Shown: positions 1 through 8,993 of the stretch, in pieces | Layout of the letters: the number at the start of each line of letters is the position of its first letter | Numbering within the stretch: position 1 is the first letter of the stretch | Source of the DNA: Enhydrobacter aerosaccus | Lineage (GTDB): Bacteria > Pseudomonadota > Alphaproteobacteria > Reyranellales > Reyranellaceae | Direction of reading: 5' to 3' | DNA length: 64,000 nucleotides | NCBI RefSeq assembly: GCF_900167455.1 | Contig: NZ_FUWJ01000002.1 | Span: 113,584 to 177,583 of the forward strand | Position numbers and translations under genes: made by a program | The notes under the pieces: generated by a model | The model's database searches: none | Seen by the model: the letters and a program-made list of their open reading frames with translations, nothing else | Told to the model about the DNA's origin: nothing

Positions 1-1098
1 TCTCTTGCGGTGCAGGAGGAAGGGGACGACGAGCAACATGGACCTCTTGGGAACCGCTTGTCCTTCGATGACTTCGTCGCTCACCGCCTCGCGCGCCAGA
101 ACCGGAATGGGCGGATAAAGACGAAGTGTCTCCTCGATGATAGCGCGCGTGTAGACGAGGTTGGGCACATCCTCCAGGGAAGGCGTCCGTCCGCCCAACA
201 CGCGATCGAGCTCTTCGTGAAGGCGGGCTTCGACGTCGCGCGCCTGGGACAGTAGGAACCACGCAAAGGCCATGGTGTTTGCCGTGGTCTCGTGGCCCGC
301 CATGAAGATCACAATGGCTTCATTGCGGATGGCGTCGTTGCTGAGCAGCTCACCGGTCTCCTCGTCGCGGGCGTCGAGCAGCGCGCGGATGAAGGAATGC
401 TCGGTCCCGGGGACGCGATTGCGGCAGGCCTCGATGATCTCATCCAGGGTCCGCTGAATGCGGTGGGTCGACCTGAACAGCGATCGCGGCCGCAGACGCG
501 GCCACCAATCGGGCAATGCGAACAGCGACGGGATGTCGATGAGACTCACGGATTTCTGGAAGTCGGTGAAGCCTTCGACGATTTCGTGGGTGCGTTCCTG
601 GCCGAGCCTTTGTCCGAAGATCGCTCGGCAGATGATTTCCGCCGTGAGCTGGGCCATCTCCGCGAGAGCATCGATCTGCGTCCCGTCGGGCAGTGCGCCC
701 CACCGATCGGCCAATTCGCGTGCCGTATCCGTCATGACCGGCGCGAAGGCGCTGGTGTTGGAGACATGGATGATCGGGGCCACGATGCGACGGCGCTTGC
801 GCCAGACCTCGCCGTCGCTGATGAAAAGTCCGTCATCGATCAGAGGCTGCAGCATGTGTCTCATCGACGGGCTCTTGCGTTCGAAGGCGGCGTTGCGCGT
901 ATTGAAGGCGTACTGAACCGTCTCCGGGGTATTGCAAACGAAGATCCGCTGCTTGAAGACCTGCGTGCTCACGAAGTCGTAGTCGAACGCCCCCTCGGCC
1001 CACATCCCGATCAGGTTCTTTCGGCAAGCCTTGAGGCGCTGCCATATCGACGGCTCGTGCGGAAACCGATAGGGATACGGCGGAATGAATTCGCTCAT
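1..1098 (-). CDS. Cytochrome P450, C-terminus beyond the left edge
   Basis: Heme-thiolate monooxygenase; 366 residues are inside the window. It begins MSEFIPPYPYRFPHEPSIW. The I-helix oxygen-activation motif AGHETTA is near residue 267 and the K-helix ExxR (EETLRLYPP) near residue 322. The heme-binding cysteine loop would come about 50 to 60 residues later, outside the window, so heme ligation cannot be checked. No N-terminal membrane anchor is visible, as usual for soluble bacterial P450s, which need a ferredoxin and reductase; none is seen here. Its ATG lies 27 bp from the ATG of the divergent dehydrogenase. Family certain, substrate unknown. Confidence 0.93.
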   Translation of the reverse strand, partial: MSEFIPPYPYRFPHEPSIWQRLKACRKNLIGMWAEGAFDYDFVSTQVFKQRIFVCNTPETVQYAFNTRNAAFERKSPSMRHMLQPLIDDGLFISDGEVWRKRRRIVAPIIHVSNTSAFAPVMTDTARELADRWGALPDGTQIDALAEMAQLTAEIICRAIFGQRLGQERTHEIVEGFTDFQKSVSLIDIPSLFALPDWWPRLRPRSLFRSTHRIQRTLDEIIEACRNRVPGTEHSFIRALLDARDEETGELLSNDAIRNEAIVIFMAGHETTANTMAFAWFLLSQARDVEARLHEELDRVLGGRTPSLEDVPNLVYTRAIIEETLRLYPPIPVLAREAVSDEVIEGQAVPKRSMLLVVPFLLHRKR

Positions 1099-1125
1099 CT
1101 CCGACTATCTTATCGGCGCCCCGTG

Positions 1126-1917
1126 ATGGTTCAATCCCGGCATCCCCAACCGCGCAAGTCGATCCTCATCACGGGGGCTTCGAGCGGCATTGGCGCCGCC
1201 CTGGCGCAGGCATTGTCAACATCCGGCCGCACCCTGGCGCTGCTCGGCCGCGACGAGGCTCGTCTCGATGCCATCGCCGATGCGTGCCGTGCCAAGGGCG
1301 CGCAGTGCAAGGTCGGTGTCATCGATATTTGCGACCACGCCGCGATGGCCGACTTCATATCCCTCTTCGAGCGCGAACACGGCATCGACTTGCTGGTCCT
1401 GAACGCCGGCATCATGACCGGACGGCCAGCGGACAACGCGCTCGAAACCGGCGCGGCGGCGCAGCGCTTGCTCGAGATCAACCTCGTGGCAGCGATCGAC
1501 ACCTTGCATCTCGCCTTGCCCGGCATGCTTCAGCGGCGCCGGGGGGAGATCGTCTTCATGGCGTCGCTCTCGGGCCTAGCCCCGCTGCAGGATGCACCGG
1601 CCTATTCCGCCTCGAAAGCCGCCTTGCTTTCCTATGGCGTGGCCCTGCGCGACGCTGTCGCCGAGAGCGGCATCAACGTCATGGTCGTCTGCCCGGGCTA
1701 TGTGGCGACGCCGATGGTCGCCAAACACCGGGGCGCCCGTCCTGGCGAAGTTTCCGCAGCCGACGCTGCCCGGCGGATCCTGAAAGGTCTCGATGCCAAC
1801 AAAGGCCTGATCGGCTTTCCGATCTGGCTCTACTGGCTGAGCAGGGTCGCGTTGCTGGCACCGGAATTCCTGCGCCGGAAGACGATGTCGCTGTTCCGCT
1901 TTCACCTCGACGCCTAG
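1126..1917 (+). CDS. SDR family NAD(P)-dependent oxidoreductase
   Basis: Classical short-chain dehydrogenase of 263 residues. The cofactor motif TGASSGIG is at residues 16-23, NAG at 93-95, the catalytic serine near S147 and the YxxxK pair at Y160/K164 (YSASK). The C-terminus is basic and hydrophobic (residues about 235-263, FPIWLYWLSRVALL), suggesting membrane association. The ATG at 1126 gives a normal SDR N-terminus; the frame is open far upstream, but only across the P450 gene on the other strand. Likely an alcohol or ketone oxidoreductase acting with the neighbouring P450; substrate unknown. Confidence 0.9.
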   Translation: MVQSRHPQPRKSILITGASSGIGAALAQALSTSGRTLALLGRDEARLDAIADACRAKGAQCKVGVIDICDHAAMADFISLFEREHGIDLLVLNAGIMTGRPADNALETGAAAQRLLEINLVAAIDTLHLALPGMLQRRRGEIVFMASLSGLAPLQDAPAYSASKAALLSYGVALRDAVAESGINVMVVCPGYVATPMVAKHRGARPGEVSAADAARRILKGLDANKGLIGFPIWLYWLSRVALLAPEFLRRKTMSLFRFHLDA

Positions 1918-1921
1918 CGCC

Positions 1922-3067
1922 TCAGCGAGAGCGGCCGCGCGCCGTAACCGGCCAGATGTCGACCAGCGTGTCACCCTTCACGACGTGATAGCTCTCATAC
2001 AGGTTCACCGTCGGGTCGCAATGCGGTGGCACCAGGATGACCTGCTCGCCGAGATCCGGCGCAGCCTTCCCTTCCGGAGCGATGATAGCGAGATGCTCGT
2101 CGCCCATGAAGCGGGTGGTCGCGCCTTCGACGGCGCCCTTCAGGATCGGCGGCGGCCCCTTCTCGGTCGCCATCGCCTTGAGCCCGGCGTCGACCGTGGC
2201 CATGCCTGCGGTATTGGCACTGACCACACGCGCGTCGATCTGCAGCGCCTGCTCGAAGGTCGGCCTGTCGAGCCCGCGCAGGTCGCAGACATTGTATTCG
2301 TGGTCCATGAACACGTAGGAGCCGACCTGTAGTTCTGTGAAGACACCGAGCTTGGCGTCGATGAAATGCGTGCCCGTGCCGGAGCCGGTCACGATGGCGG
2401 GCTTCAGCCCCGCCGCCTCTAGCTTAGCAAGAATACCCTTGAGATAGGCCGTACGCTCCTCGATGGCCGCCTTGCGCTCGGCAAAGCCCTCGATGTGCTG
2501 ATGACGGCCGCAATAGAATTGCACGCCGGCATATTTCAGCGCCTTGAGCTGGACGACCTTCCGCACCAGGTCGACCACGCCATCCGGCGTCGCCACGCCG
2601 GTACGATGGATGCCGGGATCGATATCGACGACCACCGCCAGCGGCTTGCCGGCTTTGGCCGCTGCCGCGGCAAGCGCTTCCGCGTTGGCCGGATGGTCGA
2701 CCACGACCATCAGATCCTTCACCTTGCCGTTGAGTTCGATCAGCCGCGTGATCGCCTGAGGCGTCACCACCGGCGACGTGATGTGCAGGTTCTCGACGCC
2801 CTGCTCGGCCAGCGCCTCAGCCTCGCCCAGTTTGGCGCAGCACACGCCAAGCGCGCCGGCGGCGATCTGGCGCCTGGCGATGTCGGCCGACTTGTGGGTC
2901 TTGGAGTGGGGACGCAACTTTACATTGTGGGCGGCGGCGAAAGCGGCCATCTCGGCGATATTGCGATCGAGCATGTCGAGATCGAGCACCAGTGCCGGCG
3001 TGTTCAACGAACGCCGCGATCCCTGCTGGCCGATCAGATGACGATGAAGACGCTCGGCTTCGCTCAT
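1922..3067 (-). CDS. DSD1-family PLP enzyme (D-threonine aldolase / D-serine dehydratase-like)
   Basis: A 381-residue fold-type III PLP enzyme with an alanine-racemase-like N-terminal barrel. The motif RPHSKTHK (residues 52-59) carries the Schiff-base lysine, K56 by analogy with D-threonine aldolase, and the C-terminal HCD at 349-351 matches the divalent-metal site of that family. Members cleave D-3-hydroxy amino acids to glycine plus aldehyde or dehydrate D-serine; which applies is not decidable. Its ATG overlaps the TAA of the upstream SDR by one base (TAATG), so the two are very likely translationally coupled and form an operon. Confidence 0.9.
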   Translation of the reverse strand: MSEAERLHRHLIGQQGSRRSLNTPALVLDLDMLDRNIAEMAAFAAAHNVKLRPHSKTHKSADIARRQIAAGALGVCCAKLGEAEALAEQGVENLHITSPVVTPQAITRLIELNGKVKDLMVVVDHPANAEALAAAAAKAGKPLAVVVDIDPGIHRTGVATPDGVVDLVRKVVQLKALKYAGVQFYCGRHQHIEGFAERKAAIEERTAYLKGILAKLEAAGLKPAIVTGSGTGTHFIDAKLGVFTELQVGSYVFMDHEYNVCDLRGLDRPTFEQALQIDARVVSANTAGMATVDAGLKAMATEKGPPPILKGAVEGATTRFMGDEHLAIIAPEGKAAPDLGEQVILVPPHCDPTVNLYESYHVVKGDTLVDIWPVTARGRSR

Positions 3068-3942
3068 TACTTTCTTTCTCCTGACTGAAGGGTCCGGACG
3101 ACCATGGTTTCGCCGGTCGTACCACGATTGACGCCGGCGCTCTTCATAAAGGTATTGTCGGCGCCGGTGCCCCAGAGAGCCACGCCCTGGGCCAGCAGCC
3201 CGCCATCGACCTTCACGGTCTCGCCGGTGATGAAGCGGGCGTCGCTCGAACAGAGGAATGCGGCCACGTCGGCGATGTCCTCGGGCTCTCCGCGATCCGG
3301 CCAGGGCTGCTGCTTGAACTGCTTCTCGTATCTTTCGGGCTTGCCACGATGGACGAGCGGCGTCGAGATCACGCCCGGCGCGATACCGACCACGCGGATG
3401 CGATCCGGCCCCAGCTCTGCCGCGACATTCTCGATCAGGCTGATCACGGCCGCCTTGGCCGCCGAATAGGCGTGGCTTCCGCCGCCGCCGACCATCCCCG
3501 CAATCGATGCGGTCACCAGGATGACGCCTCCTTGCCCATGCTTCTTCATCGCCAGCGAGGTATGTTTCATGCCGAGGAACACCGAGCGTGTCAGGACGGC
3601 GAAGGTATAATCCCAGCCCTCGACGCTGGTTTCGGCGATGGGGCCAAAGGCACCGCCCACACCGGCGTTGAGATAGGCAATATCGAGTCGACCGAAGCGC
3701 TTCTCGGCCTCCGCGGCCATCGCGACGACATCGGCTTCCCGGGCAACGTCGGTGCGGATGAAAGCCACGCTGTCGCCATGGCCTTGTGCCCTGGCCACGG
3801 AGATCGTCTCGGCGCCGTTCTGCTCGTTGAGATCGGCGACGACCACCTTGGCGCCATCGGCGAGGAAACGCATCACCGTGGCACGGCCCATGCCGCTTGC
3901 CCCGCCGGTCACGATCGCAACTTTGCCAGCCAGCTTTTTCAT
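3067..3942 (-). CDS. SDR family oxidoreductase
   Basis: Short-chain dehydrogenase of 291 residues. TGGASGMG is at residues 12-19, the NAG stretch at about 90 and the YSAAK catalytic motif at about 160; the ending GGLLAQG is typical of FabG-like classical SDRs. The start at 3942 (MKKLAGKVAIVTGG) has GAGGG about ten bases upstream; the frame runs 35 codons further but without family resemblance. It is the first gene of a two-gene minus-strand unit with the PLP enzyme, so it may oxidise or reduce that enzyme's hydroxy-amino-acid or aldehyde partner. That pairing is inference. Confidence 0.9.
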   Translation of the reverse strand: MKKLAGKVAIVTGGASGMGRATVMRFLADGAKVVVADLNEQNGAETISVARAQGHGDSVAFIRTDVAREADVVAMAAEAEKRFGRLDIAYLNAGVGGAFGPIAETSVEGWDYTFAVLTRSVFLGMKHTSLAMKKHGQGGVILVTASIAGMVGGGGSHAYSAAKAAVISLIENVAAELGPDRIRVVGIAPGVISTPLVHRGKPERYEKQFKQQPWPDRGEPEDIADVAAFLCSSDARFITGETVKVDGGLLAQGVALWGTGADNTFMKSAGVNRGTTGETMVVRTLQSGERK

Positions 3943-4046
3943 TGGATTTCGCCCTCCGATGGCATCGTGGAGTTGCGCCGCCAGCCCGGCAAGCCTAGCG
4001 TTTCGCAAAACTCGCCAGCGGGCAAACGCACACCGAGGAGCGTCCA

Positions 4047-4916
4047 ATGAAAGTCGGAGTCTTCGCCACCTTCATGTCGCCTCTCGCGACACCGCAGATG
4101 ATTCGCGACTTCGGCCGGCGCGCCGAGGAGGCGGGCCTCGACTCGATCTGGATGGGCGAGCACGTCGCCCTGTTCGACAAGAACACCTACGGCTATCCCG
4201 GCTCGAAGGATGGTCGCATTCCGGTGCCGCCGGGCGGTGGCATGCTGGATGTCACGGCGACCTTCGGCTTCCTCGCTGCCGCGACGAGGAAGCTGCGCTT
4301 CGGCACAGGCGTCGCGCTCGTGCCCCAACGCAACCCGATCTATACGGCCAAGGAGATGTGCACGCTCGACTGGTTGAGCGACGGCCGTCTCGATTTCGGC
4401 ATCGGCGTGGGTTGGAACAAGGAAGAAGTCGAGGCCTGCGGTTACCGCTGGGAAGATCGCGGCGCGCGCTGCGACGAGTTCCTGGAGGTGATGCGGCGTT
4501 TATGGACGGAGCCCGTCGTCGACTTCTCAGGCAAATGGGTGAAGTTCGAGACCATGCGCCTCGATCCCAAACCGATCCAGAAGCCCCACATCCCGATCAT
4601 CGTCGGCGGCTACGCTGATGCCGCCTTCCGCCGCGCCGTGCAGTTCGGCGCCGGATGGTACGGCTTCAACCTCGATGTCGCGCGCACGAAGGAAATGCTG
4701 ACCAAGCTCGATGCCGCCTTCGCCAAGGCGGGGCGCAAGCGCGAAGCCTCGTACCAGATCATCATCACGCCGCCGATATCGATGCCGATGGACGCCATGC
4801 AAGGCTATGCCGAACTGGGCGTCCATCGCGTCGTCGTCAATCTCGGCGGCCAGAAGCCGGAGCAGGTGGACAAGCGCCTGCCCGAAATCGGCTCGCTGGT
4901 GAAGCGGGCGGCCTGA
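4047..4916 (+). CDS. LLM-class (luciferase-like) F420/FMN-dependent oxidoreductase
   Basis: A 289-residue TIM-barrel protein of the bacterial luciferase-like family, of the type often annotated TIGR03619. Features are EEAGLDSIWMGEHV near residues 27-41, the core LSDGRLDFGIGVGWNKEE and the strand PHIPIIVGGYADAA. Family members use FMN or coenzyme F420 to oxidise or hydroxylate small organic molecules; the cofactor cannot be told from sequence alone. The SD-like GAGGAG precedes the ATG. It ends 3 bp before a second LLM gene, so the two are co-transcribed. Divergent from the SDR/PLP unit across about 100 bp. Confidence 0.88.
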   Translation: MKVGVFATFMSPLATPQMIRDFGRRAEEAGLDSIWMGEHVALFDKNTYGYPGSKDGRIPVPPGGGMLDVTATFGFLAAATRKLRFGTGVALVPQRNPIYTAKEMCTLDWLSDGRLDFGIGVGWNKEEVEACGYRWEDRGARCDEFLEVMRRLWTEPVVDFSGKWVKFETMRLDPKPIQKPHIPIIVGGYADAAFRRAVQFGAGWYGFNLDVARTKEMLTKLDAAFAKAGRKREASYQIIITPPISMPMDAMQGYAELGVHRVVVNLGGQKPEQVDKRLPEIGSLVKRAA

Positions 4917-4919
4917 GAC

Positions 4920-6020
4920 ATGCGCCTGGAGACACTGCTGCCGCTCGGCAAGGTCGATCCGGGCCTGCGGGCGCCCGAAGTCCCGCTCGATCTCCACAGT
5001 ATCGGTCGCGATGCGCGGCTGCTGGAAGAGATCGGCTACGACCGACTGGTCGTCGAGGAAACAAAGGACGACCCCTTCATCCTGATGGCGCTCGCCGCCG
5101 AGGCGACTCAAACGCTGAAGCTGGGCACGTCCGTGGCCATCGCCTTCCCGCGCAGCCCGACCGTGACCGCGCTCAGCGCCTGGACGTTGCAGAAGCTCAG
5201 CCGGGGCCGTTTCACGCTGGGACTGGGCACGCAGGTCCGGGCGCATATCGAACGTCGCTACGGCCTGCAATGGTCGCCGGCGGGCCCGTGGATGCGCGAA
5301 TATGTGGCGGCGGTGCGTGCGGTGTGGAACTGCTGGCAGAACGGCGTGCCGCTCAACGTCGAGGGAGAGCACTACAATCTCAACCTGATGGTGCCGCTGT
5401 TCAATCCGGGCCCAATTGAACATCCCGAGATCCCGATCCATGTCGCAGCCGTGAACTCGGTCCTGTGCCGAATTGCCGGCGAGGTGGCCGATGGCATCCG
5501 GGTCCACCCCGTCTGCACACCCTCCTACATCGAGAAGGTGATGCTGCCGGCCGTGCGCACGGGGGCGGCCAAGACGGGCCGCTCGCTCGACAACTTCCAG
5601 GTCTGCATGAAGCCGTTGGTCGCGGCCGCCGCCACGGAGGCCGAGCTGGTGCCAAAAGTGCGCGACGTTCGGGCACGCATCTCCTTCTATGCGTCGACGC
5701 CGCAATATCGCGCCGCCTTCGACCATCTCGGCCTGGGCGATCTCGCCGATCGGCTGAAGCTATTGTCACGTGCCCAGAAGTGGGAGGAGATGCCGCAGCA
5801 TATCAGCGACGACATCCTTCACGCCTTCGTAACCATCGGCACCTACGACACGATCGCCCAGAAGCTTTGCGATCGCTTCGGCAAGGTCGTCACGCATTGC
5901 GAATTTTCGATCGCCGTTGCCAACGATGCCGACAAGCATCGCCTGCGCGATCTCGCCAAGACGATCCAGTCGCAACCGCTCGACGGTGTGCGCCGCACCA
6001 TCCTGGGCGAGGCCGCGTAG
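4920..6020 (+). CDS. LLM-class flavin/F420-dependent oxidoreductase, second of tandem pair
   Basis: A luciferase-like barrel of 366 residues, of the longer type resembling TIGR03617. Recognisable segments are LLEEIGYDRLVVEE, TLKLGTSVAIAFPRSP and LSRGRFTLGLGTQV, with IPIHVAAVNSVLCRIAGEVA later. It starts 3 bp after the stop of the preceding LLM gene and is not a close copy of it, so the pair may form a two-component or sequential oxidation step. No flavin reductase is adjacent. Cofactor and substrate unknown. Confidence 0.87.
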   Translation: MRLETLLPLGKVDPGLRAPEVPLDLHSIGRDARLLEEIGYDRLVVEETKDDPFILMALAAEATQTLKLGTSVAIAFPRSPTVTALSAWTLQKLSRGRFTLGLGTQVRAHIERRYGLQWSPAGPWMREYVAAVRAVWNCWQNGVPLNVEGEHYNLNLMVPLFNPGPIEHPEIPIHVAAVNSVLCRIAGEVADGIRVHPVCTPSYIEKVMLPAVRTGAAKTGRSLDNFQVCMKPLVAAAATEAELVPKVRDVRARISFYASTPQYRAAFDHLGLGDLADRLKLLSRAQKWEEMPQHISDDILHAFVTIGTYDTIAQKLCDRFGKVVTHCEFSIAVANDADKHRLRDLAKTIQSQPLDGVRRTILGEAA

Positions 6021-6032
6021 GAACCTGCCGAC

Positions 6033-6977
6033 CTACCGGGCCGCACGTCGCGTCGCTTCCTCGAAGCGGCGGGCGCGCGTGGCCAGCCGCGGATCGTCCA
6101 TCTCCTGCGCCGCCCTCTCCGGCACCCAATCGTCGCGTCCCGGCACGTAGTTGCGATTGGTCTGCACGGGGTTGCGATTGACGAGGGGCCGGGCATAAAG
6201 CGGATTATGCAGGCTCCTGACCTCGTGCTCGATCTCGAACAGCGGCGTCCCGCTGGCCAGGTCGACGATGTTCTGGAAGCGGTACTGGTGCTGGTTGCTC
6301 TCCTCGGTGACGAGGCCGCGGTCGAGAAGCTCGCGATGGGGGCCGGAGAAATTGGCGATATAAACCTGGATGTGATGGCCGTCGTAGGCCGGTAGCTCTG
6401 ATGCCGTTTCGCGGAAGATCAGCTCCTGTCCGACTCCGACCGATACGCAAGCAGCCGGCGTAGGACCTGAACCGTCCACCCGCGCCATGGTCCCGAACAC
6501 GCGCCGATAGAACGCCGCAATGCCATCGGCGGCGCCCATCGGCACATCGAACTCGACGTAGGCCATGCCGAGCGGCATGGCGGCAAACCTCTCCGACGGG
6601 CTGTAGCAGCGGATGCGATTGCCCCAGGGACAGGTTGCCTCGACGTACTCGCCCAGGGCCTTGAAGGTGAAGGCCGTGCCCTCCAGCAGCTTGCGCATCC
6701 GCTCCAGGCGGTTCAACAAAAATTCGTGATCGGGAATGACGAGGCCCACGTGTCCCCTCAGCCGTTGTGGCTTTCCGGTGGGGAGATGGAACTGGCTGCG
6801 CCCGACGTTGATCCACATATTGTCTGTGCTGGTCATCATGTAGGGATCGCGCGTAAGCCCCAGTCCGCTCACATAGAACAGCGTTGCGAGCCCCTGGTCC
6901 GGCACTTGCACGTTCACGTGCTCCAGGGCGACGATATTGCCGACATCCTCCGCGCTGCGGTCATATTGCCCGGCCAT
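6033..6977 (-). CDS. VOC-superfamily (glyoxalase / extradiol dioxygenase-like) protein
   Basis: A 314-residue protein with two vicinal-oxygen-chelate halves, about residues 14-130 (opening IVALEHVNVQVPD) and 165-285 (opening MAYVEFDVP). Potential metal ligands in the second half are in GHHIQVYI and LFEIEHEVRS. The first ligand position of a canonical extradiol dioxygenase is not clearly a histidine (VEFDV), so ring-cleavage should not be assumed; a glyoxalase or binding role is equally possible. It lies convergent with the LLM pair and divergent from the NIPSNAP gene. Confidence 0.8.
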   Translation of the reverse strand: MAGQYDRSAEDVGNIVALEHVNVQVPDQGLATLFYVSGLGLTRDPYMMTSTDNMWINVGRSQFHLPTGKPQRLRGHVGLVIPDHEFLLNRLERMRKLLEGTAFTFKALGEYVEATCPWGNRIRCYSPSERFAAMPLGMAYVEFDVPMGAADGIAAFYRRVFGTMARVDGSGPTPAACVSVGVGQELIFRETASELPAYDGHHIQVYIANFSGPHRELLDRGLVTEESNQHQYRFQNIVDLASGTPLFEIEHEVRSLHNPLYARPLVNRNPVQTNRNYVPGRDDWVPERAAQEMDDPRLATRARRFEEATRRAAR

Positions 6978-7078
6978 CTCTTGCCTCCCTTCGATCGCAC
7001 GGACATTCTAGCGCAATTCCGGCGCCGAAGTTGCGGGATCGGGACTGGCGCCCGCCGGCTGCCACCAGGGAGAGCCTG

Positions 7079-7693
7079 ATGATCTTCGAAGTACGCACCT
7101 ACCTTCTGAAGCCGGGCACCGTCCCGCAGGCCGAGGAGGCCTTCGCGGTGGCCCTGCCCGAGCGCGTCAAGCTTTCGCGGTTGGCGGGCTTCTGGCGGAC
7201 CGAAGTGGGAACGCTCAATCAGATCATCCATATCTGGCCGTACAAGGATCTCAATGAGCGCGACCGCATCCGCGCCGAAGCGGTCGAAAAGAAGATCTGG
7301 CCTCCCAAGATCGCCGACTTCATCCTCGAGATGGAATCGAAGATCCTGCATCCGGCACCGTTCTCTCCGCACTTCGAGCCGGGAGAGCACGGCAGCCTCT
7401 ACGAGTTCCGCACCTATACCTACGGTCCGGGCGCGATTCCCAAAGTCGTCGAGGAATGGACCTCGCGCATCAAGGAGCGCTCGGCCGTGTCGCCACTGAT
7501 CTTCGCCGGCTACACCGACATTGGCGCGCTGAACCAGTGGGTCCATGTCTGGGCCTACAAGAACATGGGCGAACGCGAGCGCCTGCGCGGCGAAGCGATG
7601 AAATCGCCCAACTGGCCGCCCCCTCGCCATCCCAGCGTCAGCCGACAGCAGAGCATCTTCGCCGTCCCGGCCAAGTTCTCGCCCTTGCGGTAA
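7079..7693 (+). CDS. NIPSNAP family protein with two tandem domains
   Basis: 204 residues made of two ferredoxin-like NIPSNAP repeats. The first opens MIFEVRTYLLKPGT and holds VGTLNQIIHIWPYKDL; the second opens SLYEFRTYTYGPGA and holds IGALNQWVHVWAYKNM. The conserved EVRTY/EFRTY and HxWxY strands align between halves. NIPSNAP proteins are dimeric alpha-beta barrels; bacterial members often sit in catabolic clusters with unknown roles. The ATG at 7079 follows an AGGGAGAG ribosome-binding sequence. It leads a plus-strand run with the TauD-like, EthD-like and third LLM genes. Confidence 0.85.
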   Translation: MIFEVRTYLLKPGTVPQAEEAFAVALPERVKLSRLAGFWRTEVGTLNQIIHIWPYKDLNERDRIRAEAVEKKIWPPKIADFILEMESKILHPAPFSPHFEPGEHGSLYEFRTYTYGPGAIPKVVEEWTSRIKERSAVSPLIFAGYTDIGALNQWVHVWAYKNMGERERLRGEAMKSPNWPPPRHPSVSRQQSIFAVPAKFSPLR

Positions 7694-7734
7694 AAGGGTC
7701 GGGGCGTTCTCGGTTCACAGGAAGGAGACGCGCC

Positions 7735-8628
7735 ATGACCATCACCATTCGCCAGGTCGGCCCCTGCTTCGCCGGAGAGGTCGAGGGGGTCGATATGCGC
7801 CGGCCACTGACCTCGGACGAGGTCGCGGCCATTCATGCCGGCATGGATCGATATGCCGTTCTGGTGTTCCGGGATCAGACCATCGACGACGAGCAGCAGC
7901 TCGCCTTCACCCGGAGCCTGGGCGAGATCGAGCATGCCATTGGCACCAGCCTGCGCGCCGCGGCCGACTACCGACTGCCGACCACCTTCGCCGACGTTTC
8001 AAATCTCGACCGGGACAATGCCCCCTTCGCGCGCGACGATCGCCGGCGGCTGTTCGCGATCGGCAACCGGCTTTGGCATTCGGACAGCTCATTCAAGGCC
8101 ATACCAGCGAAATACTCGCTGCTGCGGGCCGTCAGCATCCCGTCGAAAGGCGGTGACACGCAATTCGCCGACATGCGGGCCGCCTACGATGCCCTGGACG
8201 AGGAGACCAGGAACGAGGTCGAGACACTGGTGTGCGAGCATTCGCAGATGTTCTCGCGCCAGATCATCGGCTTCTTCGACTTCACCGACGAGGAACGGGA
8301 GCGCTTCAAGCCGGTGCGGCAATGCATGGTTCGCATCCATCCGGTGACAGGCCGCAAATCGCTGTATCTTTCCAGCCACGCCGGCAGCATCGTCGGATGG
8401 CCAATGCCCGAGGCACGCGGATTCCTGCGCGACCTGATCGAGCACGCGACACAGCGGGAGTTCGTCTATACGCACAAATGGCGCGTCGGTGACCTGGTGA
8501 TGTGGGACAATCGTCAGACCATGCATCGTGCCCGACCTTTCCCGGCCAGCGAACCGCGCGACATGCGCCGCACGACACTGGCCGGAGATGGCCCCACCGC
8601 CGAACAAGTCGAAGCAAAGGCCGCATGA
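7735..8628 (+). CDS. TauD/TfdA-family 2-oxoglutarate- and Fe(II)-dependent dioxygenase
   Basis: A 297-residue dioxygenase. The iron triad is visible as H115-S-D117 in the segment LWHSDSSFK and H264 in TMHRARPF, with the 2-oxoglutarate-binding arginine in the following RDMRRTTL segment. Relatives hydroxylate taurine, 2,4-D, alpha-ketoglutarate-dependent herbicide ethers or carnitine-type substrates. The start has GAAGGAGA seven bases upstream; the frame's upstream opening overlaps the NIPSNAP gene and is ignored. Gap of 41 bp to NIPSNAP and 10 bp to the next gene, so an operon. Confidence 0.92.
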   Translation: MTITIRQVGPCFAGEVEGVDMRRPLTSDEVAAIHAGMDRYAVLVFRDQTIDDEQQLAFTRSLGEIEHAIGTSLRAAADYRLPTTFADVSNLDRDNAPFARDDRRRLFAIGNRLWHSDSSFKAIPAKYSLLRAVSIPSKGGDTQFADMRAAYDALDEETRNEVETLVCEHSQMFSRQIIGFFDFTDEERERFKPVRQCMVRIHPVTGRKSLYLSSHAGSIVGWPMPEARGFLRDLIEHATQREFVYTHKWRVGDLVMWDNRQTMHRARPFPASEPRDMRRTTLAGDGPTAEQVEAKAA

Positions 8629-8638
8629 GGAGCAGCAC

Positions 8639-8989
8639 ATGCCGATAGCCACCAAGTATCTCTTCGTCGTCAGCATGGATGTGGCAAAGGACAAGGAAGC
8701 CTTGTTCAACGAGGTCTATGACACCGAGCACGTCCCTCTTCTGAAGAAGGTGCCGGGCGTGCACTCCGTGACGCGTCTCAAGACCGAGCCTGCCGCCTTC
8801 ATGCTCGGGGGCGAACGCAAACCCCTCGATGGCGCCGGCCAGGCAAGCTATGTGGCGCTCTACGAGATCGACAGCCCCGACGTGCTGCTGAGCAAAGAGT
8901 GGGCGGCGGCCGTCGAAAAGGGTCGCTGGCCAACGGAGGTACGACCCTTCACCTCCAACCGGAGACACGTCGTCCGCAAGGTCCTCTGA
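8639..8989 (+). CDS. Small dimeric alpha/beta-barrel-like protein (EthD-like)
   Basis: 116 residues, probably one ferredoxin-like barrel: KYLFVVSMDV, then YDTEHVPLLKKVPGVHSVTRL and a later strand YVALYEIDSPDV. The YxxEHVPxLxxVPG pattern is that of EthD/dimeric-barrel proteins that sit beside oxidative enzymes. Start chosen at 8639, just after GAGGAGCAGC. No catalytic residues can be assigned. Position between the TauD-like and LLM genes (10 bp and 4 bp gaps) puts it in the same transcript, perhaps as an accessory or isomerase-like component. Confidence 0.72.
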   Translation: MPIATKYLFVVSMDVAKDKEALFNEVYDTEHVPLLKKVPGVHSVTRLKTEPAAFMLGGERKPLDGAGQASYVALYEIDSPDVLLSKEWAAAVEKGRWPTEVRPFTSNRRHVVRKVL

Positions 8990-8993
8990 CCTC

